Assembly: GCA_011037195.1 (NCBI GenBank)
Contig: JAAEAF010002585.1
Coordinates: 37,501 to 101,500 of the forward strand
DNA: 64,000 nt
Origin: Triatoma infestans
Lineage: Eukaryota > Arthropoda > Insecta > Hemiptera > Reduviidae
Direction of reading: 5' to 3'
This document shows, in pieces, positions 47,621 to 60,441 of the stretch. The position numbers and the translations under genes are program-made. Under the pieces are notes generated by a model, which had not been told where the DNA came from, ran no database searches, and was given only the letters and a program-made list of their open reading frames with translations. The first letter of the stretch is position 1; the number at the start of each line of letters is the position of its first letter.

Positions 47621-50600
47621 ATGGTAAGTGCTCTTCACCTTATAGAATAAAAATTGCTGCATTTTAATGAAAAGCTGTTTATTGTTTTAAATGTCAATAT
47701 TCCAAATTTTTTGGTTTTGTGAAGATTCGAAGATTCTAAGATAAGATGTACGTTAATGAAGTTTTTACTTGCTCTTAATGTGTAAGTTCATTTCGAAACA
47801 TTTGGACTTCTTAAAACAAATTTTGAAACTGAATTTTTTTCGGTATGAATACGTTTGTTTGCCATAAATAATTGGCCGATACTTTCTGGACATACATGTA
47901 TGAGGGCAGTGCATTTGTATTGTAAACTTTTGCTTATGAATCGTACGTAGTGTGGACGAGGTTAATGAAATTGCTGCCTTTGAATTTTTCACCGTTAAGC
48001 TTTATTTCATAATCGAGCAAAAACATGTGTAGCAGGGAAAAGTGGCGACTTAATGCGATGGATTAATACAGAAGATGAAAAATGGAAAACGACAACAAAG
48101 TGCAATTGCTCGTCTTTGACGATCTTATTTCTAGGACAGGCGAAAGATATCAGCAGCGTTTACTTATCCATCTTTTTCAACATTCGGCTTTCGAATGTCT
48201 CCTGAGTGGCTATATCCCCTATGAGTAATGCTATACTTCTGTACGCTCTCCTCTTAAGGTTCTTTTTCATAGATCTCTGGCAAATGTCTTGCAGAAATCT
48301 ACTAACTGATTTAACCTTCTTCAAACCTGCTATTTTCATATCCAATACATCTTAAACATCTTCCACAAGAGAACCATTACTTTAACATATTCAGAAAAGT
48401 CTAAACTGTGACAGCAATTAGTTATTATTTTTTAAGAATAACTCGACGAATATCGTCCGTACCAATGGCTACATTATGACCCATGAGAAATCTTTATCTA
48501 ATACAAACAAGCACATCCGATGGCAATGCGCTTCTTTCTATTTGAAAATTGTTTATCTTCGGCATTAAATTATTATTTTGATATATGTTGTATTATCCAA
48601 GCTCTTCATTGTTTAAACTAAACATTATAATTCAAGTCATAAGTATTTACTCCTTTATATTATAACATTTGATTAGACTAAACTTTAAAATAAAATCAAC
48701 TAATAATTTGTTTGTTTTTATTTTTAGTCCAGCTCAGTCCGCAGAAGAGGTAAAGAAATTAATTTACTCGCAAGTGATACAAAGGAAGAAGAGGATGAAT
48801 ATTTCAATCGACGACCCATAAAACAAAAACAACATATAATATCACCCGTCCTTTATACTGCATATTTAACATGTTTTGGATTTGTAATTTTCTTCTCTGC
48901 TTCTTATTTTAATGATCTCTTGCCTTCTCCAAATCAAAATGAACAGAATGGGTAAGTATCAAAAGAATGAAATAATGAATTGATTAATTAATCTTCAAAT
49001 TTAAAATACTATTATTTCATGAGAAAAGTATTGTAGCTTTGTTGCTGAAAGAGCAGTCAATGATCTTAAAGGACTTGTTAATATTGGTCCAAAAGTTACA
49101 GGAAGCGATGAAAATGAAGTTCTAGCTGTCGAATATATTATGAAGATTATTTTCGATATCAAAAAGACATCAGCTTCAATTCACAAGTAAGTTGACTGAA
49201 AAAAAAGTACACTGCTAATCTGCATGGAATCTATGTGCGTACAGAAAAAAAATTATCTCGATTTTGAGACTCCTTAACTGAAAGGTAAAAGTTTTACAGA
49301 AAGCAGTTTGAAAAAAGAAAGAAAATATTTGCTTAATATAATGCATTTTTAAATTTAATATACATGAAAATTTATGAATATTATTTTTTCTTGCAGCCTA
49401 GAAGTGGACCTGCAACAAGTATCTGGATCTTTCTCTATTGGAGCACTTGGTCTTCATTATAATAATTTGCAGAACATCATTGTAAAACTTGGACCAAGAA
49501 ATAATTCTAGCCTTCTGATTAATTGTCATTTCGATACCGTTCCTACTAGTCCTGGTTTGTCAGAAGTTTGCAGAATTTTCTCTATACTAAATTATATTAT
49601 TATAAATTTAATGGGTCTATTCCCTTGAAATCGCCGGGCTTCCAAATGGAGTAAGTACACATAGGTTCCCCCGATCTTATCTCAAATGAGCTCTATTTCA
49701 TTAAAAACGCCAGTTCTGAGTTCAGAGATAACTCTGATCCAAGCTTAAGTACTATAATTTCCGCAGATATTCAACAAACATGAAACTGGAGTTTCATTTT
49801 TCTTATTAAATTTATGTACTAAGTGGATATGCCACAAGACTAATATTGTGTTGAATGTTTCCTTAGGAGGCAGTGATTCATGTGACCTTGGCAGTTAGCC
49901 TTCCTCCTTAGCTCAACTTTACTTCTATCCAGGGGATACATTGCTCATGTAGTGAATGTCACAAGATTGTTTTAGGGGATTATCGCATTGCGACCTGAAA
50001 GATCATTGTGCCCCCGGAGCCTTCTCAGTGCACTGCCGGCCTCTAAGCAGTGTTCTCTAGCTATAGACAAACTGCTCATCACCGTACAGTGAGTTGTAGA
50101 GGCTCCTAGGAAGAGAAAATCTAAGGGCAAATATGCTGGATTCGAACCCAGGACCTCCCCGTTGCTAGTCCAACGCGCTACCACTGAGATAATCCCTTCC
50201 TTTTTCCTTTAGCTTACGCCAATTAACTAGGGACGGAGACCCTAGTTTGTGTATTGTGTTTGTCCTTGTCTGTAAAGTGTAGAGTGTATGTAGTTTAGTG
50301 TATTGTGTACTGTTCTGACGAAGAACATGGAGTACTGAGCTGTGGTAACCCGTGGGGTCGCTATTCCCCAAGTAACTGCTGCCCTTGCGGGCATTGCTAC
50401 AAGAATAACTTGAAATATTTGTACTTATTAAATAGCGAGTGTGATTTATTTGAGCTATTTCTTAAGGGCAGATATGTACGAGTCACAAGATTCATGTCCT
50501 GTAAGTGATCTGAAGGCTGCTTATCGACCTCTTCGATTCCTTCTTGCCGCACCACCCAAGTAGTTCCTTCCGCCTTTCTTTCATCACTTATCTGACACAG

Positions 50601-53600
50601 TCCTCAGATCACCAAAGCTATTATAGCGGCTTGCCAATCAGAGAAATAATTATCTTTTACCTACTATGTTTTTGTTCTGAAGATATTATGCACAAATAAA
50701 AATGGCGAAAATGTCAGTTTCAACAAGAGCCCCTTCTCGAAGCAATATGTATTATAAACACGATTTCCATGTTTCATACAGTGTTATACTTCTATTTTTC
50801 AAGAGTGCTTTAATAGAGAGCCCCTAATTATTTGTTTGTTTACATAGATGTCTATATAGACAGTTAAATCACTCCAACAGTTTAAACTCACTGTATCCAA
50901 AAAAAATGTAGGAAGTACCTAAAATTTTTACAGAATTTAGTGATTATTATATTTTAAAAACTGCTGACAATTTCTTTATTCCCTGAATAGATGCAGTGCT
51001 TCTTATGGAATAAATTCTGTAGGAATTCTTATAAAACTATTTGCTTAAAACTAATTTATTAACTACATAATAAGAATCTCACATGTTCAGCAAAATTATT
51101 ATAGTAAGTTAATTTTTATATTTTAGGAGCTAGTGATGATGGTCTCAACTGCGCAGTTATGTTAGAAGTCCTGAGAGTAATATCTTCTTCAAAGAAGCCC
51201 CTCGCGTATGGTATCATCTTTTTATTCAATGGAGCTGAAGAAAATCCACTTCTGGTAAATATTGAAGTTCGTGTCATAATGTGCAAGCAGAGCCCTCTTC
51301 CTCATTGACATTCCATTTTTTTTTCTTTTGTTTTGGAGTTCAACATAGTGTTCCAACCTCTACTTTTCAGTTATTACAGTTCAAGATCCTTTGTATTTTT
51401 TATCCCTACTATGTGTCTATCCAAGATACCCCGTATGATTTAATCGAATTGCTGTATAGAAAATTCCTTAGACTTTATCCTCCACTTTTAACTCTTTAGT
51501 TCGTCTTCTCCTTCACAAGCTATTCCCGACAAACCTCCAAAACAGAGGCCGCAGTAATCCGGTTCTTTTTTAAAGAAGATCAGTCTGGGTGGTCCTATCT
51601 CGCCGTCCCAAGACTACGTTAAAGCCCATGTCCTTATTTCTTACTCCCAAGTCATGACTGAAGTTAGTGTTTACGGTTTACTAACCCTGATAGCAACTAA
51701 ATTTTTTATTTTTGTTTTTTTTTTTTAAATAGGCGTCTCATGGATTTATCACCAAACATAAATGGGCTAAAGAAATAAAAGCATTTATCAATCTTGAAAG
51801 TTGTGGAGCTGGAGGACGTGAAATTTTATTTCAGACTGGACCAAACTGTTCTTGGGTTGTTGATGTAATATACTTACTATTTTTTTTTTTAAAATAAAGG
51901 AATTTGCTATCGTCACATTAAAATAATTAACTGTTGAAATTTAAGGCTTACACTGAAGCTGTTAAACATCCTTCTGGTAATGTTATTGGAGAGGAATTAT
52001 TTCAAAGTGGAATTATACCTTCAGATACTGATTTCAGGATATTCCGGGATTATGGACATATTCCTGGTCAGTGTTCAAAAAACATAATTAAAATTCCAGT
52101 TAAAAATAAAATAGAATATAAAATTAATGTTTTATTTCAGGACTTGATTTTGCTCATTGTAGAGATGGTTATGTATATCATACGACAAAAGATGATTTGA
52201 ATAGCATAGTAGATTTACCGGGTGTTATACAGCATACAGGAGACAATTTGTTATCCATGGTTTTGACTTTTACCGGAAACAATAGTAAACTTCCTACGTT
52301 GTATTTCGTTCCGCATCAAAACTCAATATATTTTGATATGTTGGGTTTTTATTTTTTCTCGTACTCTATGAATACGGCTGTTTTAGTTAACAGTGCTGCA
52401 ATTGTGTTGTCACTCATCTGTATCCTAATGTTATGGTATCCATCTAGAAAATGTAAGTATAGATTTTCTGTAAACGTCCTGGAGCAGGTTCTTTAATTAT
52501 TCTATTTTGGGGGGTGTCAATTTCAAAATTAAAATTATCGTTATATAATAATTATTACAATTATTACTACCATCGTTTTTTTCAGTGTGGGTCTTCGTCG
52601 ACTTAGCGATTCGTGCATTAGCATTATTGATTGCACTTGCTTTATCGATGATTTACAACTTGCTTTTGGCTATTATCTTGGATATGGTCACTGCATCTAT
52701 GTCATGGTTCACTAATTCTTTTGCATTAGTTCCTTTATATGTTTTACCTACTGTGGTATTTATATCATTATCCATCACTTTAACAGATTTATTTCTTCTT
52801 GAAAAGGTTAGATTTATTTGTTTATAATTATCATTTTATTATTTCTTATTTGTATTTATATTTTGAAATTTGTATAAGTTGATTTTTTTTTCTTAGAAAA
52901 TCCAATTTAGCTCAGAAAATGCTTTAATGCAATTGCTGCCAACCCAGACTTTTTGGGCGATAATTTTATTAGTGCTTACCTTCATGCAGATAAGATCTGC
53001 TTTTGTACTCCTACCATTTGTTCTTCTACCAGCTACAGTCTTCATCTTACTATCTATGTTCTACAAACAAGATAATAGTAATTATAATTTTTTTATTAAT
53101 TTAGTTTTAATTATCTTTAGTTATAGAGAAACAACTTAACTTTGTTCAAATTTTTCAATCAAAGATTTGTCTTAAAAGTTTTTTTTTTTTGGCAAGAATA
53201 ATTTTAACAGCTCTACCAAATAGTTACGATATTGGATCTATTTTTGAAAACTACTAATATCATTGTACAATATTTTCTTCATGACTTCAATGTCTTAATT
53301 TAAGAGACGGAGGAGGGCAACCTCATTTTGATTCTCCATAGCAAATTCACTCAAGCTCCTGGATGGCAAGTCAAGTGTTTAAAATAAAACTTTTTAAACA
53401 TATATCGTCCGTTGAGAACACAGTTTTTTCAAATCGCAATTTTTTCTCTTAGAATAGTAGGAGAAATTAAAAAAAAAAAGGCTAGGTTTCGGTCAAACTA
53501 AAAGAAAACTTGAGTGACTCTTATACAGTTCTTGCACCACCTACAACTTGCGGATAGTGCGGTATGCCGATTCTGCAAGGTAGAGGAGGAGACCCCGGCG

Positions 53601-55334
53601 CACATCCTTTGTGAGTGCGCCGGCCTGGCGAGGATTAGGTTTCTTCAATTGGGGACGGGCAATCCCGAAGCTGAAAGCTTCATGACGGAGCCGCTCTCAG
53701 CTTTGCTTGGATTGATTAGGAGGACAAAGCTGGGGGCTGTTCTGTAACTTAAGGGGATCCACAGTAGACCTCAATGTGTAGGTCGCAGTGGAATGAGGCT
53801 CCCCCCCCCCCCGATTCTATTCTATACAGTTTTAACTCTCTTTCTCAACTTCCAATCGATATTTTATAGCGGCCATTCTTTTTATTATACAGAATGGCGC
53901 TTTAGTAGATCCTGAATACATTCAGGTTATATTTTTTTCCAGAGAAAAGTTTCAAATAAGAATGATAGACCTAAATAAGTATATCTAGATTAAAAAAAAA
54001 AACTGTTGTAAAAACACATGACTTTCACATACTCCAATTATTATAATTTAATTAACAAAATTTTCATTAAAATTGGAACATTTACAATATTTAGTTGGGC
54101 TGTGGCCAAAAAAAAGGTTGTTATACCTGAGCGGACTTGTTTGGAGCGACATCTATCAAACCAACAATTTTAATTTAAACTACGGATTCCCCAAAGACCC
54201 TCTAAAATCAGTTTTTTCAGAAAAAGGTTTCAAATAAAAATTATATATTTTTATGTGCGCAGTAAGCATTTCAAATTAAAAAAAAAATGTACCTTTTATG
54301 AGAAAATTCCAAAAATCTCAAAAAACCTGTTAAGTGAAGTTACACTTTCGTTTTACCGATTTTCTTAAAATTTAGTATTCTATCAATGCTTCTAATGCAT
54401 ATTTATGTTGTATAGATGGTAAAAACCGGATATTGTATTGAAGAGGTATTTTAAAGCAGGCCATAACTATTCCCTCAAAACACCCACCCCAAAAGTAAAT
54501 TTAATCCAGGAAAATATTTTAAATAAAAGTGATAGGTATATTTATGTGTATAGATAGTATGTTAAGTTTAAAGAAAAATCTTTGGAGCCGTTTTGGAGAA
54601 AACCGCGAAAAAACTGAAAAAGACTATTCCCCATAAAGTCACACTTCCGTTTGATGGATTTTGCTCGAAACATAATGTGGTGGTAAAGTTTGAGCCTTTG
54701 TGCTTTCTGGAATATTCGATTTTGAGATATTCTGTTAAAGATATATACACGCACACACACACACAACAAGCAAACTCGTATTACGGAAAATGTCTCTAAT
54801 GCTTTCCAGCTCTGCGGAACCAACCACCACAATAATTAATTGAGTACTTTGCTTTTATCGACGTCCAGGTCTAGGTCCCCGAATTCTGTAATAAACAGGG
54901 TCACCTCTTGAAGGATGCAGTAATACTAAATGCTGCGTTCGGACGGTCCTGATGAATAGGAGGTGAAGCCTGCTATTCACCCTGGGGTATCCCCACCAAT
55001 CTGGAGGAAACCCCTTGACCCCTTAATATGTGATAGTTTCAGTGTGTTAACTCGTATAGTGTGAAACTAAGTTGCTCTGTACAAGTCTGTGTTGTCACAA
55101 TGTCTGAAAAACGCATCCTGAAGATGGGCGAACGCCCGAAACCGGTCGATAACCATAAAATGAAGCAGGCTACCACGGAAAATGTCTCTGAAACTACTTT
55201 TTCTTCATTTTTTGACACGTTCTTGTGTATTTATAAATTAATTTGCATTCAGTGTATTAATATATTACAATATATAGTTTATAATTGTCTCCTAAAAAAT
55301 AAAAGCAAACTTGTAAAACAGAATAATAAAATTC

Positions 55335-55370
<36 letters not shown>

Positions 55371-58300
55371 CTGTTTATTTACAGAAGTAAAATTACAGTA
55401 GAGTTGGTTTACCATAGTAATAATAATAATAATAATAATACAAATATAATTAAAGAACATTACTAAAATCACAAACATAGGTATATACCTATTTTAAACT
55501 AACTAACAAATAAGTGAAAAGTAAAGAAAACTGGAATTAAACTAAACAAAAAACAAAATAAAAGAATACCTGGGAAATTCCAATATTTATAACTTTCACT
55601 TTTGTAGTTTAAACCAGTGCATGAATAACCTCCACTACAGTAAAAAAAAGAGGAATAACCTCCACTAGGGAAAAAGAACGTAGAAAAACCGCCAGCGCCA
55701 GAGCTATCAACTATCCACTATCCATTCTGTTCCCACGGGGATAGTTTTCTACTAAAGTATAGCTAAAAAAAACTAGCGTATAGTTCAACTATACGAATAG
55801 TTTTGGAGTATACGAAACGGTTACACAGCAATAGTCACAATATAGCAGAACTATATGCTAGTTTTCTATCCCGTGTGTATGTAGCTTTATATTACTTAAC
55901 ATAATGCATCTCGTAAAGGTCTTTTGTGGCTCTTTGCGGCAAAGACTAAACTTGGTTTTACCTATCACACTCTGGGCCCCAGAAGTTAATGTTTTTATAC
56001 AAAAAAAAAAAAAAAAAAACTGTTACACTAAATAAATGAAAAAACCTGAATTTTTAGAATGGGTAGCCAGAGTGATCTACATACTTTCAACCTTCTTTAG
56101 CAGCGTATATGTTGCATATTGTGGTATACAAGGTTTAAAACTTTTCTTACCAATCACGGGCAGAGCTGGTCCTATTCTCAACCCTGATCTTCCGATTGCC
56201 GGATTTGTGACATTATTAACGTTTTGTGCCTATTCATATATAGTAAGTAATTATGAATTGTATATTTTGTTTTTATTCGAACTGTAGAAAACATTATAAT
56301 TACTGTTTTATTACAGTGTTCTTTTCCAGCTTATGTGAGAAAAATAGAAAGATGGGCCAAATATTTAATGATACTTCATGCAGGGCTTACACTTGCTCTC
56401 ATTTCTAGCAATATTGGCTTCCCGTTTTCTCCAAATACTCCTCAGAGGATTTTAATTACAGTATGTATTTTAGGAAATAATTATTTAGTATTATTAATTT
56501 TTATTTAGGATTCTAATTTTTTAATATTCTTAATTGTTAATTTATCATAATTGCTGAAACTCAACAACATTTTATTTTATTAAAATTTTTTAATCTCAGA
56601 TTTCAATCAGTCGCTTATAGTAGCAAATTTTAATATGACTTTCTTCATGTGAGACCACATTTATAATAATTGGTAATTTATAGGATTTGACTCGTAACAG
56701 CACTATCCCAGACGAATCTCTATTGTTTGTGGATATATGGGAACGACGTGGTGTTTCAGTACTTCCTAAAGTTGCAACTTTACCAAAAGTAAAGGCATTT
56801 TGTACAAATGAAGTTCCACATTGTGGACTTCCTTGGGCGTCTGCCAAACTATTTATGAAAAGGTATGTTTCAGTTTTTGGACTTGAGTTAACACTCATCT
56901 TAAAAAAAAAAAATATTTATTTCTATTTTATACCTAGTTTTGCTAAGCCTTTACATTTGCATTAAATCTTGTTTTCCTAACTTTATCGCATCTTAAATGG
57001 GACGATGTTTATTCAGAATGAACCAAGCCATATTTTTATGAAAAAAATAGATATTTGTTTCATAATTTAGTTCTGCTTGCTCTTTATCGCTAATAACAGT
57101 AAATATACAAATGATTGATTTTGAACAGTGGAAATTAACTATCTGTTTAAACACAGTTTTAAAACTACCGCCATGGATACTCAAAAAAAGATTTGAGGGC
57201 TGCTGGTGTAATTAGGCTTAGTTAATAAAAGCAACCAAGCAATTATATTGTAAAATAAGTCAAGAAGAGTCTAAAGGGAAATCACAACGAGAAGGGAACC
57301 AAGCACTACAGTGCTAATCTAACCAACCTTTTTATCTGTTAGTTTTCTGGAAGAAAAGTTGACTTGTTATAAAATAGAAATAGTTAACAAATAACTCTCG
57401 CCGATAACATAAGAAAAGCGAGAAAATTAGGGAGATAGATATTCAGCCTTTATTCTCATATGAAAAATATTGCTTAGTTCTCATTAAACCAAGCATCGTC
57501 TTTTAAACCAATCACATGCTTTTATATTATCAAGTGCTTTAAGAACAGTTCGCCATTTGATGTAAATAACACCGCAATAAATAAGAAAGCAGCATGTTGG
57601 TTGTTGACAAATGCATGTATTAATCTGCCTATTTTTATATTACAAAGTTGTTTAATATAACTGTTAGCTATTAGATGTAAATAACACTCCCAAGAAAATA
57701 AGATATAAGAAACTAGCACATCCGCTGTACAAAAATGCACATATTAATCTGCATGCTTTGAACTTATTTAATACGATTGCATTCAGGCCTCCTTCTCCTT
57801 TTCTAAACAGTGCAGAGGTGAGCAGATGGCTACCAAGTACTCCACATGGCCTAACACATATGACACGCCTTGAAGTTTTATCAAATAACGTATCTTTGGA
57901 CAATGTCAAAACTATTTCCTTAAAAATGTTTGGTAAGTCTTGTTAAAATTTCTTATTGTACATATTTATGAAACATATTCATTTAAAACTTCTTAACTAA
58001 TTTGTCTAGCAATTATAGCGCATTGACATTATTGTTTTAGGGCCAGATCATATGACTTTAATTATCCATACAAAATACCCAATGATATCATGGAGTATTG
58101 ACAATCTGACGCCTACTCCGATACAAACTACTTCTACTGGAAGTTCCTATGCGATACGTCATGTGCATGGCCTTAAAACACCATCTTGGGAAGTTACTCT
58201 CAAATTTCAAGTAATTATTGCTTATTTTTTACTTATAGTTTTAACATATGAATAGCGACAAAGAAAGTTTTAGCTTGAAAGCCCAATAAATAATTTTTTT

Positions 58301-59014
58301 CGTTAGCATCTTAATTATTTTTTTTCCTGGGCGCATCAGCCGCGGCGGTTCTTAGCGCTGATCTTAATTATTGTTCAGTTATTATTCTTAGTTTCGTTGT
58401 TTGTTGGATTTTATTGAGGCAAGAAATAAAAGTTTTTTTATTTTTAGTTTTCCCTAGAATTTCGAGATGAATTCTATTTTCTGTTGGGTATATTTCTCCT
58501 GGTTAATTTTGACATTTGTGAATCTAAAAAGACAATTGATAGTTTATTTTATATTTAAATTTAACTTTTTTATAGGATTGCATATCCAACAGCTTACTCA
58601 GTTTTAGTTGTAAAAGATCTTTGTATACAATTTCTTGGCTGTTTCTAGCTTTCATCAATTTCTCTCATTATTGGTTTGGGTTCTAATTTCTCTTGATTAG
58701 ATTTAGTCTTGTTGAACAGTCCCGTTGTAACTGTTTCTTCTGAGTTTCCTCAACAGATAGATAAAATAATTCGGTCCAGATTCTAATTGATAAACAGATT
58801 TATTATTGTGTTAAATATTAATTTTTTATCTATTTATTTTCAGATGAAGGATGACGATCCTAATAAAAATAAACAGAATAATATCCATATCGATTTTATA
58901 GGACATCACATGCATGGACCAATGTCTGCAAGTCTTGAAAGCTTTATTGCAACATTACCCTCATGGGTGCATGTAACACCTTCGTTAGCTACATTATGGG
59001 CGTATAAGTTTTAA
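47621..59014 (+). CDS. ERMP1: ERMP1: ER membrane M28 metallopeptidase
   Basis: Zinc peptidase of the ER membrane (Fxna-type), with an N-terminal M28 domain and a multi-pass C-terminal half. Exons: 47621-47623 (ATG only, tentative), 48728-48951, 49037-49186, 49397-49554, 51127-51254, 51733-51864, 51946-52066, 52141-52452, 52586-52806, 52897-53077, 56058-56242, 56317-56460, 56684-56862, 57787-57932, 58041-58210, 58844-59014. They total 2625 bp, 874 aa plus stop (human 904), with all phases consistent. TM1 about aa 42-60. Zinc-site residues are intact: His170-x-Asp172, Asp182 (GASDD), Glu216/217 (NGAEEN), Glu243 (INLES) and His319 (YHT). [20 protein letters not shown] is a hallmark. Seven or more hydrophobic segments follow, and the C-terminal luminal domain ends at TLWAYKF. 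The catalytic site looks functional. Intron 10 (3 kb) holds a LINE end and two other repeats. The first exon is the only weak point. Confidence 0.93.
47624..48727. other. ERMP1 intron 1, no repeat recognised
   Basis: If the ATG-only first exon is right this is intron 1. A minus-strand frame at 48160-48345 is lysine/arginine-rich with no recognised domain. If the start exon is wrong, the true 5' exon also lies here or further upstream. Confidence 0.35.
49972..50196 (-). repeat. tRNA-derived SINE in ERMP1 intron 4
   Basis: On the minus strand the head carries an A-box-like TCTCAGTGGTAGCGCGTTGG and a B box GGGTTCGAATCC (plus 50138-50149), with AGC at the anticodon position but no closing acceptor stem. 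The body includes CTTAGATTTTCTCTTCCTAG (20 of its 22 bases match the other SINE at 39498-39519) and ends in CGCAATGCGATAATCCCC without a poly-A. The tail is different from the SINE at 39420-39609. Confidence 0.8.
53470..53812 (+). mobile_element. RNase-H-bearing LINE 3' end in ERMP1 intron 10
   Basis: The frame 53514-53747 reads [20 protein letters not shown] then [20 protein letters not shown], the C-terminal CCHC knuckle of the same LINE family as 44450-45140. It is followed by the shared tail GGGGATCCACAGTAGACCTC and a C-run near 53802. Severely 5'-truncated. Confidence 0.75.
53850..54770 (+). repeat. Monomer repeat, diverged copy in ERMP1 intron 10
   Basis: Contains the family blocks in plus orientation: two AGTTTCAAATAA blocks, AAGTTACACTTTCGTTTTAC, a TTTAAAGAAAAATCTTTGGAGC block, and a CACACTTCCGTTTGATGG block. 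It ends in a (CA)n run (about 54750-54765). Termini not recognised. Confidence 0.55.
54775..55192 (+). repeat. Hammerhead-like short repeat, plus-strand copy
   Basis: A terminal block (GGAAAATGTCTCTAATGC ... CGGAACCAACCACCAC, 54784-54830) and, after about 220 bp of unrelated sequence, a body copy 55058-55192 with CTGAAGA (55118-55124), a GGGC/GCCC stem (55126-55129 and 55134-55137) and GAAAC (55138-55142). This one is in the sense of the ERMP1 gene. Confidence 0.7.
55335..55440. repeat. Poly-T tract and (AAT)n microsatellite
   Basis: A poly-T run of about 28 at 55338-55366 and a TAA/ATA run at 55417-55440. The remainder of ERMP1 intron 10 (55441-56057) shows nothing recognised. Confidence 0.8.
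58318..58366 (-). repeat. Possible SINE tail fragment
   Basis: The minus strand reads GATCAGCGCTAAGAACCGCC then GCGGCTGATGCGCCCAGG and an A8 run. The TGATGCGCC-plus-A-tail resembles the TTGAAGCGCCT-A tail of the SINE at 39420-39609. Too short to be certain. It lies in ERMP1 intron 15. Confidence 0.3.
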
Positions 59015-59259
59015 TCTATGCCAAAATTCAGTATATCATGTAATTATGTCCAAATTACGCCTAAACTCAATTTGCGTTATGATATTTTTACAAATATTAG
59101 CAAAATTTCTTTACAGAATTCTATGCATTAGCCTAGGTTCAAACTATTCTTCGTTTTGCATATTTATGTTTCTAATTAGCTGGCAGTTGCAGGTAATTAA
59201 GAGGAGAATTTTTATTTAAAAGTTTGAAATCTTTTTAACATTAGTCATCTCCAATTTTA

Positions 59260-60441
59260 GAACGAGGGTTATCCGGGAAAGTAAGGTTACAAGATTTTTA
59301 AGAAATACAGAAATGCATATATTTTAATGAAACTTACAGGGATTACATTATATTTCCATATAATCACCACTTACTTCAATATATTTTGCAAACCGTGGGA
59401 CGAATTTTTTCATTCCTGGGTCATAGAGGTCTCCCTCCACGGCTTTTAACCAGTTCTCCACTTCAATTTTGACCTCGTCATCGGAAAAGTGTTTTCTTCA
59501 TCAAATATGTTCCTTCGTTTTAGTGAAGAGATGATAATCGCTAGGTGCAAGATTGCGGCTGTGAGGGGGGTACTTTAAAACATCCCAAACCAAAGGTGGT
59601 CAACCAAAAGTGTCTGTTACATGATCGGTATGCGAATGAGCATTGTCATGAAGGAGACAGACTCCCTTCGTCAGCATCCCACAGCGTTTGTTTTGTATGG
59701 CTCAGCGCAGTTTCTTGAGCGTCTCACAGTATCTTGCAGCTTTAATGGTTTCTTTTCTGCAAAAATACGACGAGCAGAACGCCTTTTCTGTCTCAGAAAA
59801 CTGTAACCATGATTTTTTGAGCTGATTTCTGAGTTTTGAATTTTTTGGTGGTAAACCCAAGTTTCATTTCCTATCACTACAGAGTCGAAAAAATCTCGCC
59901 TTCATTCTCGAAATGCTCAAGAAGCTCTCCCGCGGCTCTTTCTCTGTTGATTTTTTGTTCTTCAGAAAGCATCTTCGGCCCCATCTCGCACAAAATTTGC
60001 GAAATCCCAGGCAATCACTCACGATTTCATGAACAGCAGTTTGTGAAATTTCAGGACAAAATTTGTGCACATCATCACCTGTCGAACGGCGATCAGAACG
60101 AAGATGCTCTTCAATTTTTTGCACAGCTCATCAGTCACCATGGACGGCCGTCCACTTCTCTCTTCATCGTGAATTTCTGCCCTTCCAACATTGAACTTCC
60201 GAATTGCGGCGGTCTCATGCTTTTGCATTCGGATAGTACAGCGCGCACTTCGCGAGAAACGGAATGAGGACGCTCATCTTTAACCTTCACCACTCCGAGA
60301 GTTGGGAAGCTATTGACATCTAGCAGTGCTCGTTCCCTTCAGTTGGCTACCCGCTATACAGCAATGGTATCAAGAGTGAAAATAACATTTTCCTGCGAGA
60401 GCTATGCGCCTTGTAACCTTACTTTCCAGATTACTCTCGCA
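59260..60441 (-). mobile_element. Mariner element with both terminal inverted repeats
   Basis: The left end (GAGGGTTATCCGGGAAAGTA, then AGGTTACAAG) and the right end, inverted (GAGAGTAATCTGGAAAGTAA, then GGTTACAAG), match over about 30 bp. TA dinucleotides flank both sides, and the total of about 1.18 kb is slightly under the usual 1.3 kb. Minus-strand frames give transposase pieces in order: HDEERSGRPSMVTDEL (60170-60120), CARWGRRCF, and IGNETWVYH (59877-59850). The last is the TGDETWVYH motif with the first catalytic Asp changed to Asn. Frameshifts are frequent, so the element is inactive. It sits about 250 bp beyond the ERMP1 stop codon. Confidence 0.85.

Noticed and set aside
50130..50196. 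tRNA-Ala-like gene on the minus strand
   Set aside because: The B box and an AGC triplet are visible, but the stems do not close and the sequence continues into a repeat shared with 636-800.
55338..55366. Poly-T tract as a retrotransposon tail on the minus strand
   Set aside because: No LINE or SINE sequence could be recognised next to it, so it is listed only as a homopolymer.
59836..60267. 143-codon plus-strand frame
   Set aside because: It is the antisense shadow of the mariner transposase.
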